Of a stretch of 64,000 bases of DNA, positions 1-7,822 are shown in pieces. The position numbers were made by a program, and so were the translations under genes. Numbering within the stretch: position 1 is the first letter of the stretch; every line of letters starts with the position of its first letter. This stretch comes from Dechloromonas sp. ZY10 (GTDB lineage: Bacteria; Pseudomonadota; Gammaproteobacteria; Burkholderiales; Rhodocyclaceae): positions 1,287,501-1,351,500 of the forward strand of contig NZ_CP144212.1 of NCBI RefSeq assembly GCF_041378895.1, written 5' to 3'. The notes under the pieces are model-generated. The model was not told the origin of the DNA, made no database searches, and saw only the letters and a list, made by a program, of their open reading frames with translations.

Positions 1-1
1 G

Positions 2-1120
2 CCGTCGGCGCCGCACAAGCGGCTGGTGGTCGACATCGGCGGTGGTTCGACCGAGTTCATCATCGGCAAGCGGCACGAGCCGCTGATGATGGAATCGCTG
101 TACATGGGCTGCGTCAGCTACTCGTTGCGCTTCTTTCCGGATCGCAAGATCGACAAGAAGCGACTGCGCGAGGCGCAGATCGCGGCGGCCAAGGAAATTG
201 AACTGATCGCCCACGAATACCAGAGCCTCGGCTGGAAAGAGGCAGTGGGTTCGTCGGGGTCGGCGCGGGCGATTGCCGACGTGCTCGAACTCAATGGCCT
301 CAACCCGAATGGCGAGAGCGGGATTACCCGGGTCGGCCTCGACAAGCTCTGTTCGCTGCTGATCAAGGCGGGGTCGGCCGAGGCGCTCGATCTGCCGGGG
401 GTCAAGACCGACCGCCTGCCGGTGTTGCCGGGCGGGGTGGCGATCATGTCGGCCATCTTCGAAGAGCTTGATATCGAGCGCATGACCTATTCCGACGGCG
501 CCCTGCGTCAGGGTGTGCTCTACGACTTGCTCGGGCGCTTCCATCATCACGATATGCGCGATGCGACGGTGGCGCAGTTCCGCCGCCGTTACCAGGTTGA
601 GCGCGACCAGGTCGAGCGGGTCGAGGCCGTGGCGCTCTCGGCGCTGGCGCAGTTGTCCGGCGGCGAAGCGGGTGAGGACGATGTGCACTTCCTGACCTGG
701 GCAGCGCGCCTGCACGAGATCGGGATTTCGATTGCGCACAACGCTTACCACAAGCACGGTGCCTATATCCTGACCTATGCCGACATGCCCGGTTTCTCGA
801 AAAAAGATCAGGCACGACTGGCGATGCTGGTCCTCGGCCATCGCGGCAAGCTGGAAAAGTTGAGCAGCCTGCCTTCGAGTGACAGCGCCTGGCGACTGAT
901 CTTCTGCCTGCGCCTGGCGGTGTTGCTCAACCGCACCCGCGACGACCGCGACTTGCCCGCCTGGCAGGTGACTCCGGCCGCCAACGGTTTTCTCGTCGAG
1001 GTCGATGCGCAGTGGCTGAAGGCCAATCCCTGGACGGCTGCGGCGCTGACTGAAGAAAGCGGGGTCTGGAAGCAGATCGGGCGGCCTTATCAGGTCCGGC
1101 CGCTGGTCGCCGGAGGCTGA
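2..1120 (+). CDS. ppx: Exopolyphosphatase (Ppx/GppA family), 5' end outside window
   Basis: Processively hydrolyses inorganic polyphosphate (or pppGpp in GppA members) in the cytoplasm. The reading frame is open from base 2, so the N-terminal part (roughly the first 130 residues of a ~500-residue family) is cut off by the window edge. Visible are the ASKHA phosphate-binding motif DIGGGSTEF, then GSSGSARA and the PGGVAIMSAIFE segment typical of Ppx, followed by the C-terminal HD-like helical domain (RLHEIG..IAHNAYHKHGAYI). The stop sits 2 bp before the start of mlaE, whose Shine-Dalgarno overlaps the end of ppx, so the two are probably cotranscribed. Ppx rather than GppA is inferred from the long C-terminal domain. 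Confidence 0.9.
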   Translation, partial: PSAPHKRLVVDIGGGSTEFIIGKRHEPLMMESLYMGCVSYSLRFFPDRKIDKKRLREAQIAAAKEIELIAHEYQSLGWKEAVGSSGSARAIADVLELNGLNPNGESGITRVGLDKLCSLLIKAGSAEALDLPGVKTDRLPVLPGGVAIMSAIFEELDIERMTYSDGALRQGVLYDLLGRFHHHDMRDATVAQFRRRYQVERDQVERVEAVALSALAQLSGGEAGEDDVHFLTWAARLHEIGISIAHNAYHKHGAYILTYADMPGFSKKDQARLAMLVLGHRGKLEKLSSLPSSDSAWRLIFCLRLAVLLNRTRDDRDLPAWQVTPAANGFLVEVDAQWLKANPWTAAALTEESGVWKQIGRPYQVRPLVAGG

Positions 1121-1122
1121 AC

Positions 1123-2229
1123 TTGCATACGCCACCGTCACTGCTCAGGGACGGAGCGACGGTTCGCCTGAGCGGCGAATGGACGCTGGCGGCGATGTTG
1201 CCGGGACTGGCCACCCTGCAGCAGCAACTGGCCGCGTTTGCCGCCGATGCGGAAAGCTGGGATCTGGTCGCGGTCGAGCGGATCGACAGTGCCGCAGCGG
1301 TGCTGTTGTGGCGGGTGTGGGGCGAGGTCTGGCCCAGTGGCTTGCTGGTCTCTCCCTTGCAGCGGCAGGTGCTGGCGCGAGCCGCCGCCTTGCCGCACGA
1401 TCTGCCGCCGGTCGAACCCGAGTTGCCGCACCCGGTCGCGGTACTGGGCGGGCAACTGCTCAAGGCGGCGGAAAACTTTCGCGGCTTGGTGACCTTGTTC
1501 GGACGCTTGTTGCTCGACCTGGTGTATTTGCTGCGGCATCCGGCCGATCTTCCGGCCAAGGAATTCGCCGCCAATATCTACAAATCCGGGGTGCTGGCGC
1601 TGCCGGTCACGGCCTTGGTCGGTTTCCTGATCGGTGTCGCGATCAGTTATCTGTCGGCCTTGCAGTTGAAGAATCTCGGTGCCGACCTGTTCATCGTCAA
1701 TATCCTGGGCATCGGCATCGTCCGCGAACTCGGCCCGGTGCTGGTCGCGGTGCTGGTTGCCGGGCGTTCCGGTTCGGCGATGACGGCACAGATCGGGGTG
1801 ATGCGGGTGACCGAGGAAATCGACGCGCTGGCGACGATGGGTATTCCGCGCAGCGTGCGCGTGGTTTTGCCCAAAATTGCCGCGTTGACCGTGGTGATGC
1901 CCTTGCTGGTCTTCTGGACCTCGGCGGTGGCGCTGTTCGGCGGCATGCTCGCGGCCTGGCTGCAACTCGACCTGTCGCTGGCCTATTTCATCGACAACCT
2001 GCCGCGCGCGGTGCCGGTCGCCAACCTGTGGATCGGGCTGGCCAAGGGGGTCTGCTTCGGTTTTATCATCGCGCTGGTCGCCTGCCACTTCGGCCTGCGC
2101 GTCAAGCCCAACAGCGAAAGCCTGGCCAGCAGCACGACGCGGGCGGTGGTGACGGCGATCACCGCCGTGATCCTGATCGATGCGCTGTTTGCAATCTTCA
2201 CCCGACAGGTCGGGATTCCCCGTCTGTGA
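1123..2229 (+). CDS. mlaE: MlaE-type lipid ABC transporter permease with N-terminal STAS-like domain
   Basis: Inner-membrane permease of a phospholipid transport (Mla/MCE) ABC system that moves lipids between inner and outer membrane. 368 aa. Residues about 1-110 resemble a soluble STAS-like domain (LSGEWTL..., VERIDSAAAVLLWR); residues about 130-368 are the MlaE core, with GFLIGVAISYLSA, the VRELGPVLVAVLVAGR segment and EIDALATMGIPR. The start is a TTG at 1123 with GGAGG six bases upstream, overlapping the ppx stop; an ATG start would lose the STAS region. First gene of a tight four-gene unit with mlaF, mlaD and a lipoprotein. In E. coli the STAS protein (MlaB) is separate, so this is the fused form known in other proteobacteria. 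Confidence 0.92.
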   Translation: MHTPPSLLRDGATVRLSGEWTLAAMLPGLATLQQQLAAFAADAESWDLVAVERIDSAAAVLLWRVWGEVWPSGLLVSPLQRQVLARAAALPHDLPPVEPELPHPVAVLGGQLLKAAENFRGLVTLFGRLLLDLVYLLRHPADLPAKEFAANIYKSGVLALPVTALVGFLIGVAISYLSALQLKNLGADLFIVNILGIGIVRELGPVLVAVLVAGRSGSAMTAQIGVMRVTEEIDALATMGIPRSVRVVLPKIAALTVVMPLLVFWTSAVALFGGMLAAWLQLDLSLAYFIDNLPRAVPVANLWIGLAKGVCFGFIIALVACHFGLRVKPNSESLASSTTRAVVTAITAVILIDALFAIFTRQVGIPRL

Positions 2230-2248
2230 GCCGCCGAGCCATTCGTCA

Positions 2249-3013
2249 ATGAACGCGCCAACCCAGCCGCCGGTGATCGAATTGCGCGGGGTGCATACCC
2301 GTTTTGGCGGCCGGGTCATCCACCGTGACCTCAATTTGCGCATTGAGCCCGGGCAGATTGTCGGCCTGCTGGGCGAATCGGGCAGCGGCAAGACCACGCT
2401 GCTGCGCGAGATTCTCGGCCTGCACCAGCCCGATGCCGGTTCGGTGCACCTCTTCGGTGTCGACCTGGCCGACCCGGACATCGCCCGCCAGCGCTCGGTA
2501 CGCCGACGGCTGGGGATGCTGTTCCAGCACGGGGCGCTGTTTTCGGCGCTGACGGCCTTCGACAACATTGCCTTTCCGTTGCGCGAGCTGAAGTGTCTCG
2601 ACGAAGACTGGATTCGCCGCCTGGTCCATCTCAAGCTGGCGATGGTCGGGCTGGAACCGGCGCAGGGACGGCTGATGCCGGCCGAACTGTCGGGCGGCAT
2701 GGTCAAGCGCGTGGCGCTGGCCCGGGCGCTGGCGCTGGAGCCCGAACTGCTGTTGCTCGATGAGCCGACCGCCGGCCTCGACCCGGATCGCAGCCAGAAC
2801 TTCGTCGAACTGATCGCGGCATTGCAAAAGGAGCTTGGGCTGACCGTGCTGATGGTCACCCATGACCTGAATACCCTGGCCGGGCTCGCCAGCCATGTCG
2901 CCGTACTGGCCGATCACCAGGTCGCGGCCTTTGGTCGGCAGGAGCAGGTGATGACCTCCGACCATCCATTCGTTACCGGTTTCTTTGCCGGCGACCGGCG
3001 AAAACTGCTTTAA
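2249..3013 (+). CDS. mlaF: MlaF-type lipid ABC transporter ATP-binding protein
   Basis: Cytoplasmic ATPase that powers the MlaE permease. 254 aa from the ATG at 2249; an in-frame start at 2180 would overlap mlaE by 50 bp and add residues that do not look like the family. Walker A is GESGSGKTT (about residues 42-50), Q-loop LFQHGALF, signature LSGGM, Walker B LLLLDEPTAGLD and H-loop VTHD are all present, so it should be a working ATPase. It follows mlaE by 19 bp and precedes mlaD by 9 bp. The FQHGALFSALTAFDNI stretch is characteristic of the MlaF branch. Confidence 0.94.
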   Translation: MNAPTQPPVIELRGVHTRFGGRVIHRDLNLRIEPGQIVGLLGESGSGKTTLLREILGLHQPDAGSVHLFGVDLADPDIARQRSVRRRLGMLFQHGALFSALTAFDNIAFPLRELKCLDEDWIRRLVHLKLAMVGLEPAQGRLMPAELSGGMVKRVALARALALEPELLLLDEPTAGLDPDRSQNFVELIAALQKELGLTVLMVTHDLNTLAGLASHVAVLADHQVAAFGRQEQVMTSDHPFVTGFFAGDRRKLL

Positions 3014-3022
3014 TCGCGGCTT

Positions 3023-3949
3023 ATGGAAAACAAATCGCATGCCTTTGCCGCCGGCCTGTTTGCGCTGGCCTTCATCGCCGCTGCGGTGCTGGCGCTGTAC
3101 TGGCTGGGCGGCGGCAGCCAGGATACGCACGAATACGTGGTGGTCGCCAAGCAGAATGTCAGCGGCCTCAACCCGCAGGCGCAGGTGCGCTATCGTGGCA
3201 TCCGGGTCGGCAAGGTCAATGAGATCCGGCTCGATCCCGACGATTACAGCAACATCCTGATTTCGATTGAAATCAGCGATGACGTACCGCTGACCAAAGG
3301 CACGGTTGCCAAGCTCAATTACCAGGGCGTGACCGGATTGGCGCATATCCTGTTGCTGGAAACCGGCAAGCATCCCGAGCCGCTGCCGCCAAACGATGCC
3401 GATCCACCCAAAATCGCGATGATCCCGTCGCTGATGGAAGAATTGAGCGAGTCGGGCATGGCGACGCTGAAGCAGGCGCGGCAAGTGATGCACAACCTCG
3501 GAGAGACGCTGGGCGAGGAAAATCGCCGTCACCTGGCCAGCACCTTGCGCAATCTGGCGGTGGCTTCCGAGCGGCTGGCGCCGACTCTTGAGCGGCTCGA
3601 CGGGACGCTTGCCCGCGTCGGTCGCCTGGCCGATGAAAAGACGCTCGCTGGCCTGGCCGCCGCTGCCCAGGAAGCTGGGCCGCTGCTCGCCGAAACCCGC
3701 ACGCTGGTTGGCCGCCTGCAGGGTACCGGGGCGCGGGTCGATGCGCTGATCGGTGAAGCCGATGGCGAGGGGGTTGCCGCCCTCTTGCCGCGACTCAACG
3801 AATTGAGTCGGGACATGGCGCAAACCACGCACCAGTTGAACCGGGTTTTGCGGATTGTCGAGGAAACCCCGCAGGGGCTAATCTTCGGCCCGCCGGCGGT
3901 GCCGCCGGGGCCGGGCGAGGCGGGCTTTGTGGCAACGGGAGGACGATGA
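3023..3949 (+). CDS. mlaD: MCE-domain periplasmic lipid-binding protein (MlaD-like)
   Basis: Membrane-anchored periplasmic subunit that binds lipid and contacts MlaE. 308 aa: one N-terminal membrane anchor (about residues 7-27), an MCE domain at about 35-115 (NVSGLNPQAQVRYRGIRVGK, YQGVTGLAHILL), then a long helical tail to about 270 that could form the tube or coiled coil seen in longer MCE proteins, and a Pro/Gly-rich end. This is longer than E. coli MlaD (about 180 aa) and closer to PqiB/YebT-like or plant-type single-MCE proteins with a helical extension. Its last bases overlap the following lipoprotein gene (ATGA), which implies translational coupling. Confidence 0.9.
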   Translation: MENKSHAFAAGLFALAFIAAAVLALYWLGGGSQDTHEYVVVAKQNVSGLNPQAQVRYRGIRVGKVNEIRLDPDDYSNILISIEISDDVPLTKGTVAKLNYQGVTGLAHILLLETGKHPEPLPPNDADPPKIAMIPSLMEELSESGMATLKQARQVMHNLGETLGEENRRHLASTLRNLAVASERLAPTLERLDGTLARVGRLADEKTLAGLAAAAQEAGPLLAETRTLVGRLQGTGARVDALIGEADGEGVAALLPRLNELSRDMAQTTHQLNRVLRIVEETPQGLIFGPPAVPPGPGEAGFVATGGR

Positions 3950-4545
3950 TGCGACGTAGCCTACGAACCGTAGCGGGACTGCTGCTGGCGCTGGCGACCA
4001 GCGCCTGCCTGACCGGTGGCCGGCGCGGCGGCGACGCGGCGATGACGGCTTACGATCTTGGCTTGCCGGTGATGCGGGCAGAGGCTGGAGGCTCGGCGGG
4101 CACGCGCTGGCAACTGGAGGTCAAGGCGCCGGTCTGGCTCGACAGTGCAGCGATGGTCTATCGCCTGGCCTATGCCGATCCAGCGCAGTGGCGAGAATTC
4201 AGCCAGGCGCGCTGGGTCGCGCCGCCGGCCGGCTTGCTCGAACGCCGCCTGCAACGGCTGCTCGGCTACGCCCCTGCCGGCCGGCGGGGCGCTTGTCTGC
4301 TACGGCTGGAACTCGATGAATTCAGCCAGGTATTCACCGATCCGCAGCGCAGCCATGCGCTGCTCTGGCTGCAGGCCAGCTGGTTTGATGGCGAGCGCAA
4401 GCCCTTGCTGGTCAAACCGGTGCGGATCGAACTGGCAGCCGGCGCCGATGCGCAGAGCGGGGTTGCGGCGCTGGTGCAGGCGGTCGAAAGCCTGGCTGGG
4501 CAACTGGCGGCGCAAGAAAAGACCTTGTCGGCAAATTGCCGCTGA
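3946..4545 (+). CDS. ABC-type transport auxiliary lipoprotein (PqiC-like)
   Basis: 199 aa, starting with a signal peptide and a lipobox (LATSAC, Cys about residue 21), so it should be a lipoprotein. The body resembles the ABC-type transport auxiliary lipoprotein / PqiC family that sits at the outer membrane and docks MCE tunnels: YDLGLPV near the N-terminus, WLDSAAMVYRLAYADPAQWREFSQARW, and a C-terminal TVxxL-like helix (AALVQAVESLAGQL). ATG at 3946 overlaps the mlaD stop; a second ATG at 3949 is possible. Likely the outer-membrane partner of the MlaEFD complex encoded upstream. No mlaC- or mlaA-like gene is in the window. Confidence 0.8.
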   Translation: MMRRSLRTVAGLLLALATSACLTGGRRGGDAAMTAYDLGLPVMRAEAGGSAGTRWQLEVKAPVWLDSAAMVYRLAYADPAQWREFSQARWVAPPAGLLERRLQRLLGYAPAGRRGACLLRLELDEFSQVFTDPQRSHALLWLQASWFDGERKPLLVKPVRIELAAGADAQSGVAALVQAVESLAGQLAAQEKTLSANCR

Positions 4546-4546
4546 C

Positions 4547-4595
4547 GATCACGGTCAACCGGCAAAAAACACGAATTTGATCGTTGACCGTGTGA
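4547..4595. repeat. Paired palindrome half-elements forming a hairpin between convergent genes
   Basis: CACGGTCAAC (4550-4559) and its exact inverse GTTGACCGTG (4583-4592) are separated by 23 bp containing AAAAAA. They form a 10-bp stem between the 3' ends of the mla operon and the convergent tetR gene. They are variants of the dispersed CACGGTCGACCGTG family in this window. A role as a bidirectional transcription terminator is inferred from position; there is no classic U-tract. Confidence 0.6.
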
Positions 4596-4619
4596 GCCGG
4601 CCTGTCGTTTGCATGCGTC

Positions 4620-5261
4620 CTAGTTGGCGACGATGCGTTCGGCGATTCGCCGCTTGAGCTCCGGCAGGTTGCTGTCGAACGTGTCGTAATGCATCAGCGA
4701 CAGGCCAAAAACGCAGGCGTAGAGCAGCAGGCTGCGGCTTTTGGCGTCGGCGGCGCTCATCCCTTTGGCGATGAACAGGCGCTGGGTGCATTCGAGGCGG
4801 TAGAGATCGACCGCCTCGACCACAGCGGCAGCTTGCGCGTCGTGCCGGGCCCAGTCGCGCACGGCGAGTTCGATGGCCATCCCCTTGCGGTTGCGATTGG
4901 CGCCGTATACCTCGATCACATGGTGCAATTGTTCGATCTCGGCGCCGGGCAGGCCGGCGGTGGTTTTTTCGATATCGCGGATACGGCCCTCGCGCCAGCG
5001 TTCAAGCACTGCGTCGAGCAAGGCCTGACGGTCGCGGAAATGCCAGTAGAAACTGCCCTTGGTGACGCCGCAACGCTTGGCCAGTACTTCGACCCGCAAG
5101 CCGGCAATTCCGGCGCTGGCGAGCACGTCGATGGCGGCGTCCACCCAGCTTTCGGGGGCCAGTTGCAGGCGCGGCTTGGCGCTGCGCCGGAGACGTCCGG
5201 GAGCAGGGGCGGGGGCAGTTGCAGATTTTGCCGGAGGGACCTTGACAGCTTTCTTTTCCAT
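4620..5261 (-). CDS. TetR/AcrR family transcriptional regulator
   Basis: 213 aa one-component repressor. After a Pro/Ala-rich, basic N-terminal tail (1-33), a TetR helix-turn-helix lies at about 38-82 ([41 protein letters not shown]). The rest is a ligand-binding helical domain. Its start codon lies inside the first of two inverted repeats (5259-5296), so autorepression is likely. It is divergent from etfB-etfA, 137 bp away, and the same site may control them. Neighbouring acyl-CoA dehydrogenase and ETF genes suggest an acyl-CoA or fatty acid ligand, but this is context only. Confidence 0.88.
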   Translation of the reverse strand: MEKKAVKVPPAKSATAPAPAPGRLRRSAKPRLQLAPESWVDAAIDVLASAGIAGLRVEVLAKRCGVTKGSFYWHFRDRQALLDAVLERWREGRIRDIEKTTAGLPGAEIEQLHHVIEVYGANRNRKGMAIELAVRDWARHDAQAAAVVEAVDLYRLECTQRLFIAKGMSAADAKSRSLLLYACVFGLSLMHYDTFDSNLPELKRRIAERIVAN

Positions 5262-5296
5262 ACGCTACCGTATGCTTTTCCATACGACACAGTATG
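5259..5296. promoter_or_regulatory. Tandem inverted-repeat operator, probable TetR site
   Basis: Two palindromes, CATACGCTACCGTATG (5259-5274, arms 6 bp) and CATACGACACAGTATG (5281-5296, arms 5 bp), begin exactly 22 bp apart, about two helical turns. The first overlaps the tetR start codon. The arrangement is typical of cooperative dimer-of-dimers binding by TetR proteins such as QacR. Confidence 0.75.
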
Positions 5297-5398
5297 GTCA
5301 TTGTGCGGCCCCTCGGAAAGTCTGTCAAACCCCGGTGGTTAGGTCGTTCAGGGCTGTGCCGGTCGTTTCCAATAGAACAGGCTGGAAGGAGCAGACTC

Positions 5399-6151
5399 GT
5401 GAAAATTCTCGTTCCCGTGAAGCGGGTGGTGGATTACAACGTCAAGGTTCGCGTCAAGGCGGACGGTTCGGGTGTGGATCTGGCGAACGTCAAGATGAGC
5501 ATGAACCCGTTCGACGAAATCGCGGTGGAAGAGGCGGTGCGCCTCAAGGAAGCCGGCGTTGCCACGGAAGTGGTGGTCGTTTCCTGCGGCGTTGCCGCTT
5601 GCCAGGAAACCCTGCGCACGGCGATGGCGATCGGTGCCGATCGTGGCATCCTCGTCGATTGCGGCGATGTCGATCTGCAACCGCTGGCCGTGGCCAAGCT
5701 GCTCAAGGCCGTCTGCGCCAAGGAAGCGCCGCAACTGGTGATCTGCGGCAAGCAGGCCATCGACGACGACGCCAACCAGGTCGGTCAGATGCTGGCCGCG
5801 CTGCAAGGCTGGCCGCAAGCCACCTTCGCCTCCAAAGTCGTGTTGAACGGCAATAGCGCCCAAGTCACCCGCGAAATCGACGGCGGCCTGGAAACCCTGG
5901 AAATCAGCCTGCCGGCCGTGGTCTCGACCGACCTGCGCCTGAACGAGCCGCGCTACGCGACCCTGCCCAACATCATGAAGGCCAAGAAAAAGCCGCTGGA
6001 CACGCTCAAGCCCGCCGACCTCGGCGTAGACGTCGCGCCGCGCCTGACCACGCTGAAAGTCGCCGAGCCGGCCAAGCGCTCGGCCGGCGTCAAGGTGGCT
6101 GACGTGGCCGAACTCGTCAGCAAGCTCAAGAACGAAGCCAAAGTGATCTAA
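5399..6151 (+). CDS. etfB: Electron transfer flavoprotein subunit beta
   Basis: Small subunit of the ETF heterodimer, which takes electrons from acyl-CoA dehydrogenases and passes them to ETF:quinone oxidoreductase. 250 aa, the usual EtfB length, from a GTG at 5399 with GGAAGGAG upstream; the frame stays open to 5294 but that extension has no family match. The N-terminus [19 protein letters not shown] is canonical. Also seen are [17 protein letters not shown], the GADRGILVD segment, the AMP-site loop [17 protein letters not shown], and the ETF signature region [20 protein letters not shown]. EtfA follows after 12 bp. Confidence 0.96.
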   Translation: MKILVPVKRVVDYNVKVRVKADGSGVDLANVKMSMNPFDEIAVEEAVRLKEAGVATEVVVVSCGVAACQETLRTAMAIGADRGILVDCGDVDLQPLAVAKLLKAVCAKEAPQLVICGKQAIDDDANQVGQMLAALQGWPQATFASKVVLNGNSAQVTREIDGGLETLEISLPAVVSTDLRLNEPRYATLPNIMKAKKKPLDTLKPADLGVDVAPRLTTLKVAEPAKRSAGVKVADVAELVSKLKNEAKVI

Positions 6152-6163
6152 GGGGACGCCACC

Positions 6164-7096
6164 ATGACCATTCTCGTTATTGCCGAACACGACAACGCCA
6201 GCCTCAAGGCCGCGACCCTGAACACCGTCGCCGCTGCCCAGAAAATCGGTGGCGACATCCACGTGCTGGTCGCCGGTGCCAACTGCGCCGCCGCCGCCCA
6301 ACAAGCCGCCGCCCTCGCCGGTGTTGCTGCCGTCAAGGTCGCTGATGCGGCTCAATACGCCGACCAGACTGCTGAAAACCTGACCGCGCTGGTGATTGCC
6401 AACGCCGCCGGCTACAGCCACATCCTGGCCCCGGCCACCACCTTCGGCAAGAACGTCGCGCCGCGCATCGCCGCGCTGCTCGACGTCGCCCAGATCTCCG
6501 AAATCGTCGGCGTCGAAGCCGCCGATACCTTCGTCCGCCCGATCTACGCCGGCAATGCGCTGGCCACGGTCAAGAGCGCCGACGCGGTCAAGGTGATCAC
6601 CGTCCGTACCACCGCCTTCGACGCCGTCGCCACCGGTGGCGCGGCCGCCGTTGACGCCCTGGGCGCCGCCGCCGACACCGCGCAGAGCAAGCTGCTCGGC
6701 CGCGAACTGACCAAGTCCGAGCGTCCCGAACTGGGCGCCGCCAAGATCATCGTCTCCGGCGGTCGCGGCCTGGGCAGTGGCGAGAACTACCACAAGCTGC
6801 TCGAACCGCTCGCCGACAAGCTCGGCGCCGCGCTCGGCGCCAGCCGTGCCGCGGTCGATGCCGGCTTCGTGCCCAACGACTACCAGGTCGGCCAGACCGG
6901 CAAGATCGTCGCGCCGCAGGTCTATATCGCCGTTGGTATCTCCGGCGCGATCCAGCACCTGGCCGGGATGAAGGACTCCAAGGTGATCGTTGCGATCAAC
7001 AAGGACCCGGAAGCGCCGATCTTCCAGATCGCCGACTACGGCCTGGTCGCCGACCTGTTCGAAGCCGTGCCGCAACTGACCGCAGCGGTCGGTTAA
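6164..7096 (+). CDS. etfA: Electron transfer flavoprotein subunit alpha
   Basis: FAD-binding large subunit of ETF. 310 aa, normal length. The N-terminal domain starts [20 protein letters not shown]; the C-terminal FAD domain shows [33 protein letters not shown], the [20 protein letters not shown] signature and [20 protein letters not shown]. It is an operon partner of etfB and probably supplies the acyl-CoA dehydrogenase encoded at 7823. An Ala-rich stretch around residues 35-60 is within family variation. Confidence 0.96.
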   Translation: MTILVIAEHDNASLKAATLNTVAAAQKIGGDIHVLVAGANCAAAAQQAAALAGVAAVKVADAAQYADQTAENLTALVIANAAGYSHILAPATTFGKNVAPRIAALLDVAQISEIVGVEAADTFVRPIYAGNALATVKSADAVKVITVRTTAFDAVATGGAAAVDALGAAADTAQSKLLGRELTKSERPELGAAKIIVSGGRGLGSGENYHKLLEPLADKLGAALGASRAAVDAGFVPNDYQVGQTGKIVAPQVYIAVGISGAIQHLAGMKDSKVIVAINKDPEAPIFQIADYGLVADLFEAVPQLTAAVG

Positions 7097-7105
7097 AATT
7101 GTCGG

Positions 7106-7771
7106 GTGAATCTTCCCGACACCCTGCTCGACCCGGCGTGGTACTGGACGGCATTCGCCGTCTGGGCCGCGCTGCTGGTGTACTGTCTCTGGCGGGCGCC
7201 TTGGCGGCGCCTGCAGGATTCCGAGTTGCTCAATGTCTGGCTCGGAATGATCGTATTGCTGACCCTGATCTGGAGCCTGCAGGCCGGCGTCAAACCCGGC
7301 CTGGCGCTGCATCTGCTTGGGGCGACGATATTTACCCTGTGCTTCGGTCCGGCCCTGGCTTTTGCCGGACTGTCGCTGGTCGCGCTCGGCGTGGCGCTCA
7401 ACAGCGACAACGGCTGGCTGGCCTATCCACTCAATGCACTGCTGCTCGCTGGGGGCGGGGTTGTGCTCAGCCAGGCGCTGTACCGCCTGTTTGTCGCGCT
7501 ATTGCCGCGACATTTTTTTGTTTTCATTTTCATCAACGGCTTTCTCGGTTCGGCGCTGACGGTAGTCGGCATCGGGCTGCTGGCCAACCTGCTGCTCGGG
7601 ATTTCCGGGGCGTACGCCTGGGATTACCTGATGGAAGAATATTTGCCGTACTTTGTGCTCCTCGCATTTGCCGAGGCCTGGCTATCGGGTATGGTAATGA
7701 CCTTGTTCGTGGTCTATCGCCCGCACTGGGTGGTGACTTTCGACGACCGGCAATATCTTGCCGGGAAGTGA
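7106..7771 (+). CDS. Polytopic membrane protein, CbiM-like energy-coupling factor permease family
   Basis: 221 aa, nearly all hydrophobic, with about six membrane segments. The start is a GTG at 7106, 9 bp after etfA. The central part (GVKPGLALHLLGATIFTLCF, GPALAFAGLSLVALG) resembles the CbiM/NikM-type substrate-specific component of cobalt/nickel ECF transporters, though the N-terminal metal-binding His of true CbiM is not visible. No CbiN/Q/O genes are nearby. This type of orphan is often annotated as an energy-coupling factor ABC permease in betaproteobacteria. Its position between etfA and an acyl-CoA dehydrogenase is odd and may only reflect cotranscription. Substrate is unknown. Confidence 0.6.
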   Translation: MNLPDTLLDPAWYWTAFAVWAALLVYCLWRAPWRRLQDSELLNVWLGMIVLLTLIWSLQAGVKPGLALHLLGATIFTLCFGPALAFAGLSLVALGVALNSDNGWLAYPLNALLLAGGGVVLSQALYRLFVALLPRHFFVFIFINGFLGSALTVVGIGLLANLLLGISGAYAWDYLMEEYLPYFVLLAFAEAWLSGMVMTLFVVYRPHWVVTFDDRQYLAGK

Positions 7772-7822
7772 TTTGACGCAAAAAAGCAAGACCTACAACT
7801 AACCATAAAAGGAGTCCGAAAC

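Noticed and set aside
1138-2859. 573-codon minus-strand frame across mlaE and mlaF
   Set aside because: Antisense to two well-supported genes; composition only.
5348-7312. 654-codon open frame on the minus strand opposite etfBA
   Set aside because: It is fully antisense to two canonical ETF genes and its protein (Gly/Gln/Asp-rich, low complexity) is the usual shadow of GC-rich codon bias.
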